A stretch of DNA of 64,000 bases from an uncultured Brachyspira sp. (GCF_944390845.1 NZ_CALXRM010000002.1:1-64000); one strand, 5' to 3'; positions 16,696 through 26,078 are shown, numbered from the stretch's first letter. Translations and numbers: made by a program. Notes: generated by a model not told the origin, from the sequence alone.

Positions 16696-17991
16696 ATGTC
16701 AAGAGAATTGAAGTTTGAAACATTAGCAGCACATGCAGGACAGGATTTTGAAGATACATTTGGAAGCAGGGGAGTTCCAATATACAGAACTACTTCATAT
16801 CTATTTAAAAATTCAAAACATGCAGCAGACTTATTTGATTTAAAAGAAATGGGATATATTTATTCTAGAATGGGAGATCCTACAACTGAAGTATTAGAAA
16901 AAAGAATAACTGCTATGGAAGGAGGAAAGGCATCAGTTGCAGTTTCTTCAGGAACTAATGCAATATTCTATACTATAATTACTATATGTGAAGCAGGTGA
17001 CGAAATAGTTTCTGCATTCAATGTTTATGGAGGAACTTATTCTCAATTTGGAGCAATACTTCCTAAATTTGGAATAAATACAAAATTTGTTGATGCTAAA
17101 GATCCTAATAATTTTGCAAAAGCGATTACAGATAAAACTAAATTAATATTCATTGAAACAATTTCAAATCCTTCATTGGATTTTACTGATATTGAAGCAG
17201 TTGCTAAAATAGCACATGATGCTGGAATACCATTGGTAATAGACGGCACTTTCACAACTCCATATCTTCTTCAAACTATTAAACATGGCGCTGATATAGT
17301 TATAAATTCACTTACTAAATGGATAGGCGGACATGGAAATGCTATAGGCGGAATAATAACAGATGCTGGTAATTTTAATTGGCAAAGCGATAAATTTCCT
17401 CTATTTTCAAAACCTGATGCAAATTATCATGGTCTTCGCTGGGCTTATGATTTACCTGATGAACTTAAAAATATAGCATTTACTTTAAGAGTAAGAACTG
17501 TACCTCTTAGAAATTTAGGAGCTTGTTTATCTGCAGACAATTCTTGGATATTCATTCAAGGCACTGAATCATTGGCTGTAAGAATGGACAGACATTCATC
17601 TAATGCTTTAAAAGTTGCTGAGTTCTTAGAAAAAGATGATAGAGTTGAATGGGTAAGATATCCGGGACTTAAAAATGACCCTTCATACAATATTGCAAGC
17701 AAATATTTAAAAGATAAATTCGGCGGAATGGTTGTATTCGGCATAAAAGGCGGATATGATGCTGCTGTTAAATTTATAGATAATATAAAATTATTCTCAC
17801 ACTTAGTTAATGTAGGCGATGTAAAAAGTTTAGTTGCTCACCCTGCTTCTACAACACATTCTCAATTATCAGAAGAAGAATTGAAAAAGGGAGGAATAAG
17901 CAAAAACTTTATAAGACTTTCTATAGGAATAGAACATATTGATGATATACTTTACTATTTAGATGAGGCATTAACTATAGCAAATAAATAA
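16696..17991 (+). CDS. metY: O-acetylhomoserine sulfhydrylase
   Basis: A 431-residue PLP enzyme of the Cys/Met metabolism family that converts O-acetylhomoserine and sulfide to homocysteine (direct sulfhydrylation). The start LKFETLAAHAGQ and the phosphate-binding YSRMGDPTTEVLEKR are characteristic; the PLP lysine is in NSLTKWIGGHG (near residue 206); LVAHPASTTHSQL is the family's C-terminal motif. The frame is open further upstream, but that extension is encoded by the terminator hairpin; AAGGAG 10 nt before the ATG at 16696 decides the start. Followed by metX 50 bp downstream, so the pair makes homocysteine from homoserine. Confidence 0.95.
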   Translation: MSRELKFETLAAHAGQDFEDTFGSRGVPIYRTTSYLFKNSKHAADLFDLKEMGYIYSRMGDPTTEVLEKRITAMEGGKASVAVSSGTNAIFYTIITICEAGDEIVSAFNVYGGTYSQFGAILPKFGINTKFVDAKDPNNFAKAITDKTKLIFIETISNPSLDFTDIEAVAKIAHDAGIPLVIDGTFTTPYLLQTIKHGADIVINSLTKWIGGHGNAIGGIITDAGNFNWQSDKFPLFSKPDANYHGLRWAYDLPDELKNIAFTLRVRTVPLRNLGACLSADNSWIFIQGTESLAVRMDRHSSNALKVAEFLEKDDRVEWVRYPGLKNDPSYNIASKYLKDKFGGMVVFGIKGGYDAAVKFIDNIKLFSHLVNVGDVKSLVAHPASTTHSQLSEEELKKGGISKNFIRLSIGIEHIDDILYYLDEALTIANK

Positions 17992-18040
17992 TGAATAAAT
18001 AATTAAGATAAAAAAATATTTTATTTAGGGAAATTATATT

Positions 18041-19147
18041 ATGAAGAAGATTAAAAATAATAAAAAAGAAGAAGAACAAATCGAAGAACAGGAAAAAAGC
18101 GAAACTCAATTTTACACTTATGATAAATCATTCAAATTTGAAAATGGTGCTTCAATAGAGGAATTGACCATAGCATATACAACTGCTGGTAATTTGAATG
18201 TTCATAAGGATAATGCCATTTTAATATGTCATGCTTTTACAGGTGATGCTGATGTGCTTACTTGGTGGAGTAATTTTGTAGGGAAGAATAAAGCAATAGA
18301 TACTAATAAATATTTTGTAATATGTTCTAATGTTTTAGGAGGATGCTCCGGAACTACAGGACCTTCATCAAAGAAGCCTAACAGCAATTTATATTATGGT
18401 ACAGATTTTCCTACTTTCACTATTAAAGATATAGTAAAAGTACAAAAAATATTAGTTGATTATTTGGGAATAAAAAAATTATATTGTGTTGTAGGAGGTT
18501 CTATGGGAGGAATGCAGGCTTTACAATGGACTGCTACTTATCCTTCTATGATGGAAAAAGCTATAATAATAGCAAGCTCTATGTGTCACTCACCTATGCA
18601 AATAGCGTTTAATGAAATAGCAAGACAAGCTATAACTGAAGATAATGAATGGTACGGCGGAAAATATTACGGCATGTCATCTCCGGACAGAGGTCTTGCT
18701 TTGGCTAGAATGCTTGGACATATTACTTATATGAGTGAAGAATATATGAGAAAAAAATTCGGAAGAAAGAGAAAAGAATCTTTAAAATATTTTACTCCTT
18801 CTTTTGAAGTAGAAAATTATCTTCATTATAACGGAGAAAAATTTACTGCCAGATTTGATGCTAATAGTTTTTTATATCTTACTAAAGCTATGGATTTTTT
18901 TGATGTTAAAGATGATATTAAAAAAATAAAAAATAAGAAAAATATTTCTCTTAATAATGTATTGGTAATATCTTTTATATCTGATTGGCTCTATCCAAGT
19001 ACTCAGTCTGTTGAGATAGTAGGTGCATATCAGCATTCTAATATTAATACTGAATTTTGTGAAATAGAATCCAATTACGGACATGATGCATTTTTGATAA
19101 AGAATGCAGAACAAACTAAATATATAAAAAAATTCTTGAATAATTAA
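18041..19147 (+). CDS. metX: homoserine O-acetyltransferase
   Basis: A 368-residue alpha/beta hydrolase-fold acyltransferase that makes O-acetylhomoserine for MetY. The nucleophile Ser is in VVGGSMGGMQALQW (near residue 153), the Asp in SDWLYPSTQS (near 314) and the His in NYGHDAFLI (near 347). NVLGGCSGTTGPSS is the family oxyanion segment. The first 25 residues are an unusual Lys/Glu-rich extension before the fold begins. Specificity for acetyl- versus succinyl-CoA cannot be settled by reading, but pairing with MetY favours acetyl. Ends in a strong terminator. Confidence 0.92.
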   Translation: MKKIKNNKKEEEQIEEQEKSETQFYTYDKSFKFENGASIEELTIAYTTAGNLNVHKDNAILICHAFTGDADVLTWWSNFVGKNKAIDTNKYFVICSNVLGGCSGTTGPSSKKPNSNLYYGTDFPTFTIKDIVKVQKILVDYLGIKKLYCVVGGSMGGMQALQWTATYPSMMEKAIIIASSMCHSPMQIAFNEIARQAITEDNEWYGGKYYGMSSPDRGLALARMLGHITYMSEEYMRKKFGRKRKESLKYFTPSFEVENYLHYNGEKFTARFDANSFLYLTKAMDFFDVKDDIKKIKNKKNISLNNVLVISFISDWLYPSTQSVEIVGAYQHSNINTEFCEIESNYGHDAFLIKNAEQTKYIKKFLNN

Positions 19148-19158
19148 TTTATCTTTTG

Positions 19159-19194
19159 AAAATAGGCTGTGATATTTTATTTCAGCCTATTTTT
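19159..19194 (+). terminator. terminator of the metYX operon
   Basis: AAAATAGGCTG / CAGCCTATTTTT stem with a 13-nt loop, 12 bp after the metX stop. Its T-tract runs directly into the TATACC end of repeat unit D1. Confidence 0.85.
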
Positions 19195-19554
19195 ATACCT
19201 AAAACAACTATATTTTGTCAATTTCTATATTTTTGTAAATCTATTATCAACTTTTTTGTTGCGACTTCGTCAAAGTTTTTATCCTTTGGATACACTACTC
19301 GAAAAACGCAATTGCTAGAACTTTATATTTTAAGAATATGTATTAAATATAGTGTAATACCATAGTTTTATGTCAAAAATGCAGTTGTTTTGGTTCTTTT
19401 ATACCAATACCGAAAGGTACCTTGCCTACGGCACGCAGAGCGTCGGTAAAAGAACTGGGGTGTTACGAAGTACGCAGAGCGGTGGGCAAAGCCCCATATA
19501 TTAAAAAGAAAATATAATTTTATTTTTGACAAAATATAGTTGTTTAGGTATATA
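19194..19554. repeat. MITE-like unit D1 (361 bp)
   Basis: Both ends are of the same type: TATACCTAAAACAACTATA then TTTTGTCAA on the left, and its near-perfect inverse GACAAAATATAGTTG then TTTAGGTATATA on the right. The match of the ends is therefore better than in other units. The interior has the CGCAGAGCG and GGCAAAGCCCC words. Confidence 0.7.
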
Positions 19555-19787
19555 CTAAAAATTTTTAAGTTTGTCAACCGATGCACTTTATATAGAATTA
19601 GCAACTTTTTTGCCGCACACGCTCTGCGGACTTCGTCAAAGTTGCAAAAAACGCATATGCTACAGCTTAATATAAAAAATATCTACTAAATATAGTGTAA
19701 TACCATAATTTTAGTTTACACCTTTCCGCAGGCAGGGCAAACACCACAAACAATAAAATTGAAAAAATATAGTTGTTTGGGTATATA
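19549..19787 (+). repeat. MITE-like unit D2 (239 bp)
   Basis: Shares its first TATATA with unit D1; the left end is TATATACTAAAAATTTTT then AAGTTTGTCAA, the right end ATATAGTTGTTTGGGTATATA. Contains GCCGCACACGCTCTGCGG. It is the shortest copy. Confidence 0.65.
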
Positions 19788-19826
19788 TTAATACTTTATT
19801 CATTTTTATTTATGTTTCTTATTTCA

Positions 19827-22505
19827 TTATATTTCTTCATTAAAGCCTAGTGACAAATCTATTTCTTTACTGTAATTGTTTTCATAATTCCATTTATATA
19901 GTTTCCAATTATTAGTGTTTAATATATTATTTTTTACATGATAATAAGTATTAAAATCATAAGTATTTGAATTTTGTTTCTCAGGCTTCCAGCTTCTGAT
20001 TCTTATTATATTAGCACCATTTGTTTTATAATCATTAGTTATTATTTTATTATTGAATCTGTTTTTTATTCCTTTTATATGCTTAGTTGCTAAATATGGC
20101 ATGTCTGCTACCGTCATAAAGTTAGTATTTATAATTAATCTTCCTTTTGAATTAAAATCTTTATACATCAGTAAAGCATTATATAAGGCAATGAATTTCA
20201 TATTAGGCTTATCAAAATATTTAGAATTTACTCTATAACCATGATCTGAAATTATTATTATTTTAGTATTATTATAAATATTATTTTGTTTTAAAAAATC
20301 TATTATTTTAGCAACTGATTTCATAGAAGCAGCATTAGCATAAAAATGTTTAACGCTGTTAGTATCTTTATATATTTTCAAATCATTTGTATCTATATAA
20401 TTTGAATTAACTGTAGGTATTAAACTAGGCAAAAAATAATGAGGTTCATGGGTTGTATTATTATGAAGTATATTATAATTATTGCCTTTTTCTTCTATAT
20501 TAATCAAATCTTTTATAGAATCCAATATAGCATAATTTTCTATGCTTGTATTCATAGTATTATTTTTATTTATAAACCATCTGCTTCCGCTGTATAATGT
20601 TTGTCTGAACCATACCGGAATCATTCTAAAAAATGAAAATCTAATCAATTTATCATTATCCAAATTATCTGTATAAATATTATTTTCATTTGTATATTTG
20701 TTTATACTATAATCATAAATATAATCTTTATTATAGGCTTTTATATTGGTAAAATTATTAAATATACTTAAATCACCTTCAAAAGACATGTTGGCATAAA
20801 CTGGTTCAAATATGTATGATTTATAATTGTATCTCTCTAAAGTGAAAGGAAGCATTAATAGTGCTTTATTATGAACATTTGTAAGATTATATTTTTTATT
20901 CGTACTAATTTCATAAGGCAAATAATCATAACCTCCATAAAGAGAAGCTATTGTTATTGTATTATAGTTATAAGAAACTGTATTAGGATAAAGTACAAAA
21001 CCATCAAATATATCTTTATAATTATCGAATCTATTAAATGCATCTAACCAATATGTTGATACGGCTCTGTCTAGTATTATTACAAATATATTATTTCCTT
21101 TCTTTGAAATATTGAATATTTTTTCATTATCAGAAATCTTTTTAGTAATTTTATTGTCATTATAATTTAATATTCCATAAGTATAAAAAATAGAAGATAA
21201 AATTAATACTAAAGATATTATAGAATAAATGTTTATTAAAATACTGCATTTATATTTTATTATCATTATAGAAATAAATACCAATGAAACAGATATAATT
21301 AAAATATTTATTATTATATCTTTAAAAGAAGGAATAAGAGAATTAACATTATCAAATATAAAATCAGAATTAATATTTGAATAATTTCCGCTTAAAACAA
21401 ATGTATCAAGTACGAATAATATTGCTAAGAAAGAAAAAATTAAAGTTAAATAGTTTTTTATTTTACTGGAAAATAATGCATATAAAAAAATTGGATAAAA
21501 TAAAAATATTCCAATACTTATAGAAAAATTATTAATAATCAAAATTAAATGATTTTTAAAATCGGATATGGAACTATTAATCAATGAACTTGGTATAAAT
21601 AATCCTGATAATATTGCAATAATTAAACATGATGCTATAAGAAGTTTTTTTCTATTTTTTATAAAAACTTTATTTTGAATAAGTAATTTATCTATATAAT
21701 CAAAATTTAATGTCGCTAGTACTGCTATGAATAAAGTTAAAATAATATCTATTTTTTTATTTGAAAAAAACAATAATATTACAAAAATTAATACCGCTGC
21801 TGTATTGTATAATAATTTATTTTTATCGAATAATTTATATATTTTGTATTCTATAACTATATTTTTAACTAATGAAAACAAACAATTCAAATTCCAATAA
21901 AACAATAATCCGGAAGGAGAATTATAGAGTAAAACCAAAAATATTATTGATGTAATATAAAGAGGCATACTTTCTTTAAAACTTAATTTTTTACTGTAAA
22001 CAAATCCTGCAAGAATACTAAAAATTGTCATAGTAAAAGGCAGTAAATTAATACCATTAATCAAATTATCAGGCTTTGAAAAGTCTTTTATAAATAAAAA
22101 AGAACCTTGAGATAAATCATTCAAACTATATATAAAATTATAAGCTGCAATAAAAAAAGGTATTTGTATAAGCAACCCTAAAACACCTCTGAAAGCATAA
22201 ATCATTTTATATCCGTTAATTCTTTGGCAGGTTCTTATAAGCAAATAACGCTGATCGCCTTTATATACGGATTTTATATTATCTATCATCTGCTTCATTT
22301 TGTTTTGAATATCACGTTCTTTGCTTTGCCATATTTCTGCTATATTGTAAAGAGGCAGTGATAATAAATTTACAGATAAACTTAATAAAAATATACTCAT
22401 GCTGTATGAACAATTCAATATATTATTAAATAGAAAAAATAATATTTCTATAATGAATTCTATTGGGTAAATAATAATATTATATAATATATTCAATATG
22501 AGCAT
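19827..22505 (-). CDS. YidC/Oxa1-like domain fused to a sulfatase-fold (LTA synthase-like) domain
   Basis: An 892-residue membrane protein. Residues about 1-225 look like the YidC/Oxa1 insertase core: a membrane segment, a charged cytoplasmic loop, then GLLIQIPFFIAAYNFIYSL and LYNSPSGLLFYWNLNCLFS, both YidC signatures. Residues about 225-440 add several hydrophobic helices. From about 470 the protein is an alkaline phosphatase/sulfatase fold: NIFVIILDRAV gives a metal Asp, NTITIASLYGG a likely Thr/Ser nucleophile region, and IIISDHGYR (near residue 753) the second metal site. The latter resembles phosphoglycerol or phosphoethanolamine transferases. A role in moving a head group onto a surface glycan is inference. 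Stands alone beside repeats. Confidence 0.75.
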   Translation of the reverse strand: MLILNILYNIIIYPIEFIIEILFFLFNNILNCSYSMSIFLLSLSVNLLSLPLYNIAEIWQSKERDIQNKMKQMIDNIKSVYKGDQRYLLIRTCQRINGYKMIYAFRGVLGLLIQIPFFIAAYNFIYSLNDLSQGSFLFIKDFSKPDNLINGINLLPFTMTIFSILAGFVYSKKLSFKESMPLYITSIIFLVLLYNSPSGLLFYWNLNCLFSLVKNIVIEYKIYKLFDKNKLLYNTAAVLIFVILLFFSNKKIDIILTLFIAVLATLNFDYIDKLLIQNKVFIKNRKKLLIASCLIIAILSGLFIPSSLINSSISDFKNHLILIINNFSISIGIFLFYPIFLYALFSSKIKNYLTLIFSFLAILFVLDTFVLSGNYSNINSDFIFDNVNSLIPSFKDIIINILIISVSLVFISIMIIKYKCSILINIYSIISLVLILSSIFYTYGILNYNDNKITKKISDNEKIFNISKKGNNIFVIILDRAVSTYWLDAFNRFDNYKDIFDGFVLYPNTVSYNYNTITIASLYGGYDYLPYEISTNKKYNLTNVHNKALLMLPFTLERYNYKSYIFEPVYANMSFEGDLSIFNNFTNIKAYNKDYIYDYSINKYTNENNIYTDNLDNDKLIRFSFFRMIPVWFRQTLYSGSRWFINKNNTMNTSIENYAILDSIKDLINIEEKGNNYNILHNNTTHEPHYFLPSLIPTVNSNYIDTNDLKIYKDTNSVKHFYANAASMKSVAKIIDFLKQNNIYNNTKIIIISDHGYRVNSKYFDKPNMKFIALYNALLMYKDFNSKGRLIINTNFMTVADMPYLATKHIKGIKNRFNNKIITNDYKTNGANIIRIRSWKPEKQNSNTYDFNTYYHVKNNILNTNNWKLYKWNYENNYSKEIDLSLGFNEEI

Positions 22506-22672
22506 ATATACATTTCCAAGGTATTATATAAGTGAAAAAATAAGTTTATATATAATAACATAAAATTTATTTAATAAAAGTTTATTTTATAATATTAATT
22601 ATTTTTATAAAATACTTGTTTTTTTGTTAATATTAGTTAGTATATAAAAAATAGGTTTTAAGGTTTTAAAGT

Positions 22673-23347
22673 ATGAAATTTATATTTTCAAGATTTTTAA
22701 TAGGTACAATTGTAATAGTGATAGGTGCTTATATACTGCTTCAATATGTTTTTCATATTTATATTCCGGCATTGGCATACACCCCAGTATTTACAATAGT
22801 AGTAGCTCTTTTGATAATAGCTTGGGGTTCATCTATGATTTTCGGCAGAGGCTTTTACGCTTCAAAAATAATTTTAGGATTATTTGTAATAGGTACGGGA
22901 ATATATGTTCTTGTAAGATACTGTTTCAATATTAATATGCCTTTTATATTATACACTCCTATATTTAGAATGATTATAGGAATGATTATTATTTTTCTTG
23001 GCGTATATATACTTCTAGGGGCACATTATGTAGGAGATAATATACCAAAGAATAAAAAATCAAAATATAATGTATATTTCAAAACAAGAACTATAGATTT
23101 ATCAGATTTAGAAATAGATAGAAATAGATGTATAGATGTAAATACTGTATTTGCTGACACAGTGATTTTAATTAGCGATAAAGTACAGGTTCATATAAAG
23201 GCTTCAAGTGCTTTCGGAAGTATTTCGCTTCCAACAGGCGACAGTATAAGTTTTGGAGAAACTAATTTTGTAATGGGTACTTATGACAATATACTTTATT
23301 TGAACACAAATGCAGCATTTGCTCAAATTAGGATTTTATATAAATAA
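22673..23347 (+). CDS. LiaF-like membrane protein
   Basis: A 224-residue protein with four hydrophobic segments in two similar halves (about 5-50 and 60-112; compare IGTIVIVIGAYILLQYVF with LGLFVIGTGIYVLVRYCF). This is the LiaI/LiaF-type N-terminal region. The soluble C-terminal part (about 130-224) contains NTVFADTVILIS and SSAFGSISLPTGDSISFG, the beta-helix-like repeat of LiaF-type domains. Such proteins modulate envelope-stress signalling, but no LiaRS pair is here. Followed 40 bp later by rsmD on the same strand. Confidence 0.75.
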   Translation: MKFIFSRFLIGTIVIVIGAYILLQYVFHIYIPALAYTPVFTIVVALLIIAWGSSMIFGRGFYASKIILGLFVIGTGIYVLVRYCFNINMPFILYTPIFRMIIGMIIIFLGVYILLGAHYVGDNIPKNKKSKYNVYFKTRTIDLSDLEIDRNRCIDVNTVFADTVILISDKVQVHIKASSAFGSISLPTGDSISFGETNFVMGTYDNILYLNTNAAFAQIRILYK

Positions 23348-23386
23348 AAATATAAAAATCATTTATATAATATCAGGAAAGACAAC

Positions 23387-23950
23387 ATGTATATAATATC
23401 AGGAAATAAAAAAGGAAGAAAAATTATAACTCCTAAAAGAGATTTTAGACCTACTCAGGGTAAAGTCAGAGAGGCTTTTTTTAATATAGTTGATATAGAA
23501 AATAAAACTTTTTTGGATCTTTGTTCTGGAAGCGGTGTTATGGGATTTGAGGCTCTAAGCAGAAATGCCAAGCATGCCGCTTTGATAGAAATAGACAGAG
23601 AAGCTGTTAAAACTATATTTATAAATGCCAAAGAAATATTTGGAAATGATGAAAATCTTTATAAGATAAAAAGAGTTTCAGCTGATGATTATGTAAAAAA
23701 AACTAATGATAAATTTGATATAATATATCTAGATCCGCCTTATCATTCAAAAATATATTTTGATGTTATAAAAAATATAATAGAGAGAAGAATATTAAAT
23801 GATAATGGACTTTTTGCTGCAGAGTTCGGTGCTGATTATTATAAAAAATTCTTGGAAGATGAAGCCTTTCAAAATATAGTTAAAGATGTAATGAACTATG
23901 AAGTAAAATGCTATGGAGAAAGCATATTAGTAATTTTTAAATATATTTAG
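23387..23950 (+). CDS. rsmD: 16S rRNA (guanine966-N2)-methyltransferase
   Basis: A 187-residue class I SAM methyltransferase of the RsmD family. The start MYIISGNKKGRKIITPK with RPTQGKVREAFFNIV is characteristic; the SAM site is FLDLCSGSGVMGFEAL; the catalytic N6/N2 motif is YLDPPY. It modifies G966 of 16S rRNA in the 30S subunit. Length is normal. Probably cotranscribed with the LiaF-like gene upstream. A repeat unit begins two bases after the stop codon. Confidence 0.93.
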   Translation: MYIISGNKKGRKIITPKRDFRPTQGKVREAFFNIVDIENKTFLDLCSGSGVMGFEALSRNAKHAALIEIDREAVKTIFINAKEIFGNDENLYKIKRVSADDYVKKTNDKFDIIYLDPPYHSKIYFDVIKNIIERRILNDNGLFAAEFGADYYKKFLEDEAFQNIVKDVMNYEVKCYGESILVIFKYI

Positions 23951-23952
23951 TG

Positions 23953-24253
23953 TATACCTAAACAATTATATTTTGTCAACTACTAGCCGTAGCGGCAACC
24001 CGCACAGTATAGCTTATTCTTACAGAATGTCCTCTATAAGTGCGGCTAATTACTTATTATTGTGTAAAAATTAATAATTTATCTTATAGCAAGACATTTT
24101 TAGTATGATTTAGTAGTAATTTTGCACTTGCACTTTCGCGGAGCGTATCCGAGCCTGTCGAGGATATAAGGTTCTTTGACGAAGTCCGCAGAGCGTATGC
24201 GGCGGGAAAAAGTTGACTAAAAAAATGATAAACTTAAAAATTTTTAGTATATA
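23953..24253 (-). repeat. MITE-like unit E (301 bp), inverted
   Basis: Left end TATACCTAAACAATTATA then TTTTGTCAA; right end TAAACTTAAAAA then TTTTTAGTATATA. It is in the opposite orientation to unit A. The right half matches units A and G in reverse complement (CGGAGCGTATCCGAGCC, GACGAAGTCCGCAGAGCG); the left half (GCCGTAGCGGC) is private to this copy. Confidence 0.7.
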
Positions 24254-24255
24254 CT

Positions 24256-24306
24256 GTGTCAATTCTATATTATTTTATTGATAATGCATAAATAAAAATT
24301 GACACA
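24256..24306. repeat. inverted repeat TGTGTCAATT / AATTGACACA
   Basis: Perfect 10-bp arms at 24256-24265 and 24297-24306 separated by 31 bp, downstream of the minus-strand apbE. It may be a weak terminator or another small repeat remnant. Confidence 0.45.
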
Positions 24307-24318
24307 ATATATATTTAA

Positions 24319-25320
24319 TTAAAAATTCTCATTAGTTACTATGAACAATTCCCCTTGAGGTGTTACTATATAGGCTTCTTTGTATTTAAAAGCCTCATTA
24401 GTAAAAAAGTTAGTACCCATCAAAAATGCTGTTGTTGATAAAGCATCTGCTTCTTCAGCATTGGTATGAACTATAGTGGCTGATATACTGTTGTATGTAG
24501 GATATCCAATTGAAGCATCTATTATATGATGATAATTGGTTCCGTCCTGTGTAAAATATCTCTCATAATCACCGCTCGTAACTATAGTATAATTTGTAGA
24601 TTCCAATAATCCCAAATAACCGTCAGCATCATTTCTCGGATTTCTTATTGCTACCACCCAAGCTTTTCCTTTATTATTAACTCCATTGGCATAAGTATCT
24701 CCGCCGTAATCTATTAAATAATTTTTTATATTGTTTTTTTCAAATATTGTTTTTAACTTCTCTATAATATAGCCTTTACCATAAGAGCCAAAATCAAAAG
24801 TTAATGGCTTTGATAACTGCAATATTTTTTTATTATCTTCATTTGTTATTATAGATGCCGCTGAATAATCTATATTATTTAAAGCATTATCTATTTCAGA
24901 TTGTTTTGGTACCGTTTGATTTTCTTTAACACCAAATCCCCAAAGCTCTATTAAAGGTCTTACGCTTATATCAAATGAGGGATTTAATTTTGAATATCTC
25001 AAACCTGTAGACATTATATGTGCCATTTCATCAGATATTGGTATTTCTTTTTTTCCTGATAAACTCTCTTTATTAATCTTTGCTATTTCAGATGATTCAT
25101 TATATGGATTTAGTATATAATCTATTCTGTTTATTTCATTAGTAATGCTGTCTACTAATTTTTCCATTCCTTTTGCTGAAGTTTGAGCTGTTATATTAAG
25201 TATAGTATCGCTTATAATAACTGTTGCTCTTACATATTTTTCCTTGCTTCTATAAAATGAAACTGCTAATATCAATGCCACTGCTATTATAGGTATAGCA
25301 AAATAAATCTTTTTTTTCAT
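24319..25320 (-). CDS. apbE: FAD:protein FMN transferase
   Basis: A 333-residue ApbE-family protein with an N-terminal membrane anchor or signal (about 4-22). Motifs include the early SDTILNITAQTS strand, FDFGSYGKGYIIEKLK and LIDYGGDTYANG (metal and FAD binding), and HHIIDASIGYP and EADALSTTAFLMG near the end. ApbE attaches FMN covalently to Thr/Ser of flavoproteins such as RnfG/NqrC subunits on the outer face of the membrane. No Rnf/Nqr genes are in the window. Monocistronic. Confidence 0.92.
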   Translation of the reverse strand: MKKKIYFAIPIIAVALILAVSFYRSKEKYVRATVIISDTILNITAQTSAKGMEKLVDSITNEINRIDYILNPYNESSEIAKINKESLSGKKEIPISDEMAHIMSTGLRYSKLNPSFDISVRPLIELWGFGVKENQTVPKQSEIDNALNNIDYSAASIITNEDNKKILQLSKPLTFDFGSYGKGYIIEKLKTIFEKNNIKNYLIDYGGDTYANGVNNKGKAWVVAIRNPRNDADGYLGLLESTNYTIVTSGDYERYFTQDGTNYHHIIDASIGYPTYNSISATIVHTNAEEADALSTTAFLMGTNFFTNEAFKYKEAYIVTPQGELFIVTNENF

Positions 25321-25478
25321 GATTATAATTCCTAATTTTTTTAATAAAACATTAATAAAAAATGATTGTAAAAATATATATAATATTCAATAAAAATCAA
25401 TAATATTAAATAAATAGAATTAATAAATTATACAATGTTGTATATGTAGTAATAAATTAAACGTTAATTAAAGATTTT

Positions 25479-25561
25479 GTAAAAAAATCGTAAAATAAAA
25501 GTAAAATATATTGACATTAATTAGTTTTCTGCTATACTTATAATTGTAAAGATAATTTACA
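25479..25561 (+). promoter_or_regulatory. sigma70 promoter with 11-bp-phased activator sites and palindromic operator
   Basis: GTAAAA at 25479, 25490 and 25501 (spacing 11 and 11 bp), -35 TTGACA at 25511-25516, 16-bp spacer, -10 TATACT at 25533-25538, then the palindrome TGTAAA-GATAA-TTTACA at 25545-25561 over the expected start site. Every spacing equals that of the promoter at 4906-4988. The palindrome uses the same GTAAA core as the direct repeats. Confidence 0.82.
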
Positions 25562-25599
25562 AGGTACCTGCTTATAAAATAATAATAAGGAGATTAACT

Positions 25600-26031
25600 A
25601 TGATAAAAAGATTATTTGTTTTATTAATATCATTAACTATTTTTTCAGCATCAAGCTTATTTGCAGATTGGGTAGTTCCAGCTTCTTCACTTCCGCAGAA
25701 AGCTAGATCATTTATACAGCAAGTATATCCTGGTGTTCAAATATGGAAAGTAGAAAGAGATGACGGAAAATTTGAAGTTAGTTTATCAAATGGTTCTAAA
25801 ATAGATTTTATGCCTAATGGAGAATGGGTAAACATAGACGGAGAATATAATCCTGTACCTATGAATGTATTACCTCCAGCAGTTGCAAACACAATAAAAA
25901 AGACTTATCCTCAAGCTATGGTTGTAGATGTAGAAAAAGAGTGGGGCAATTTCAAAATAAAACTTAATAATATGATGGAATTATACGTATCATCTAATGG
26001 ACAGTTAATGGGACAGCAATTTGATGATTAA
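25600..26031 (+). CDS. periplasmic PepSY-like (DUF2874-type) protein, copy 2
   Basis: A 143-residue paralogue of the 4441-4872 protein, equal in length and similar throughout. It has a signal peptide of about 22 residues ending SLFA-DW, then two repeated halves with FIQQVYPGVQIWKVERDDGK and VDVEKEWGNFKIKL. Differences are mostly conservative (MPNGEWVNIDGEY against LANGNWHSIDGEY). Such proteins are small, stable, exported beta-proteins of unclear role; co-control of two copies suggests an envelope response. The promoter described at 25479-25561 and AAGGAG lie upstream; a terminator follows at 26079. Confidence 0.8.
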   Translation: MIKRLFVLLISLTIFSASSLFADWVVPASSLPQKARSFIQQVYPGVQIWKVERDDGKFEVSLSNGSKIDFMPNGEWVNIDGEYNPVPMNVLPPAVANTIKKTYPQAMVVDVEKEWGNFKIKLNNMMELYVSSNGQLMGQQFDD

Positions 26032-26078
26032 TTGGGTTTGATAGGTTTATGAAAACATATGGTTTATGAAAATGTAGT

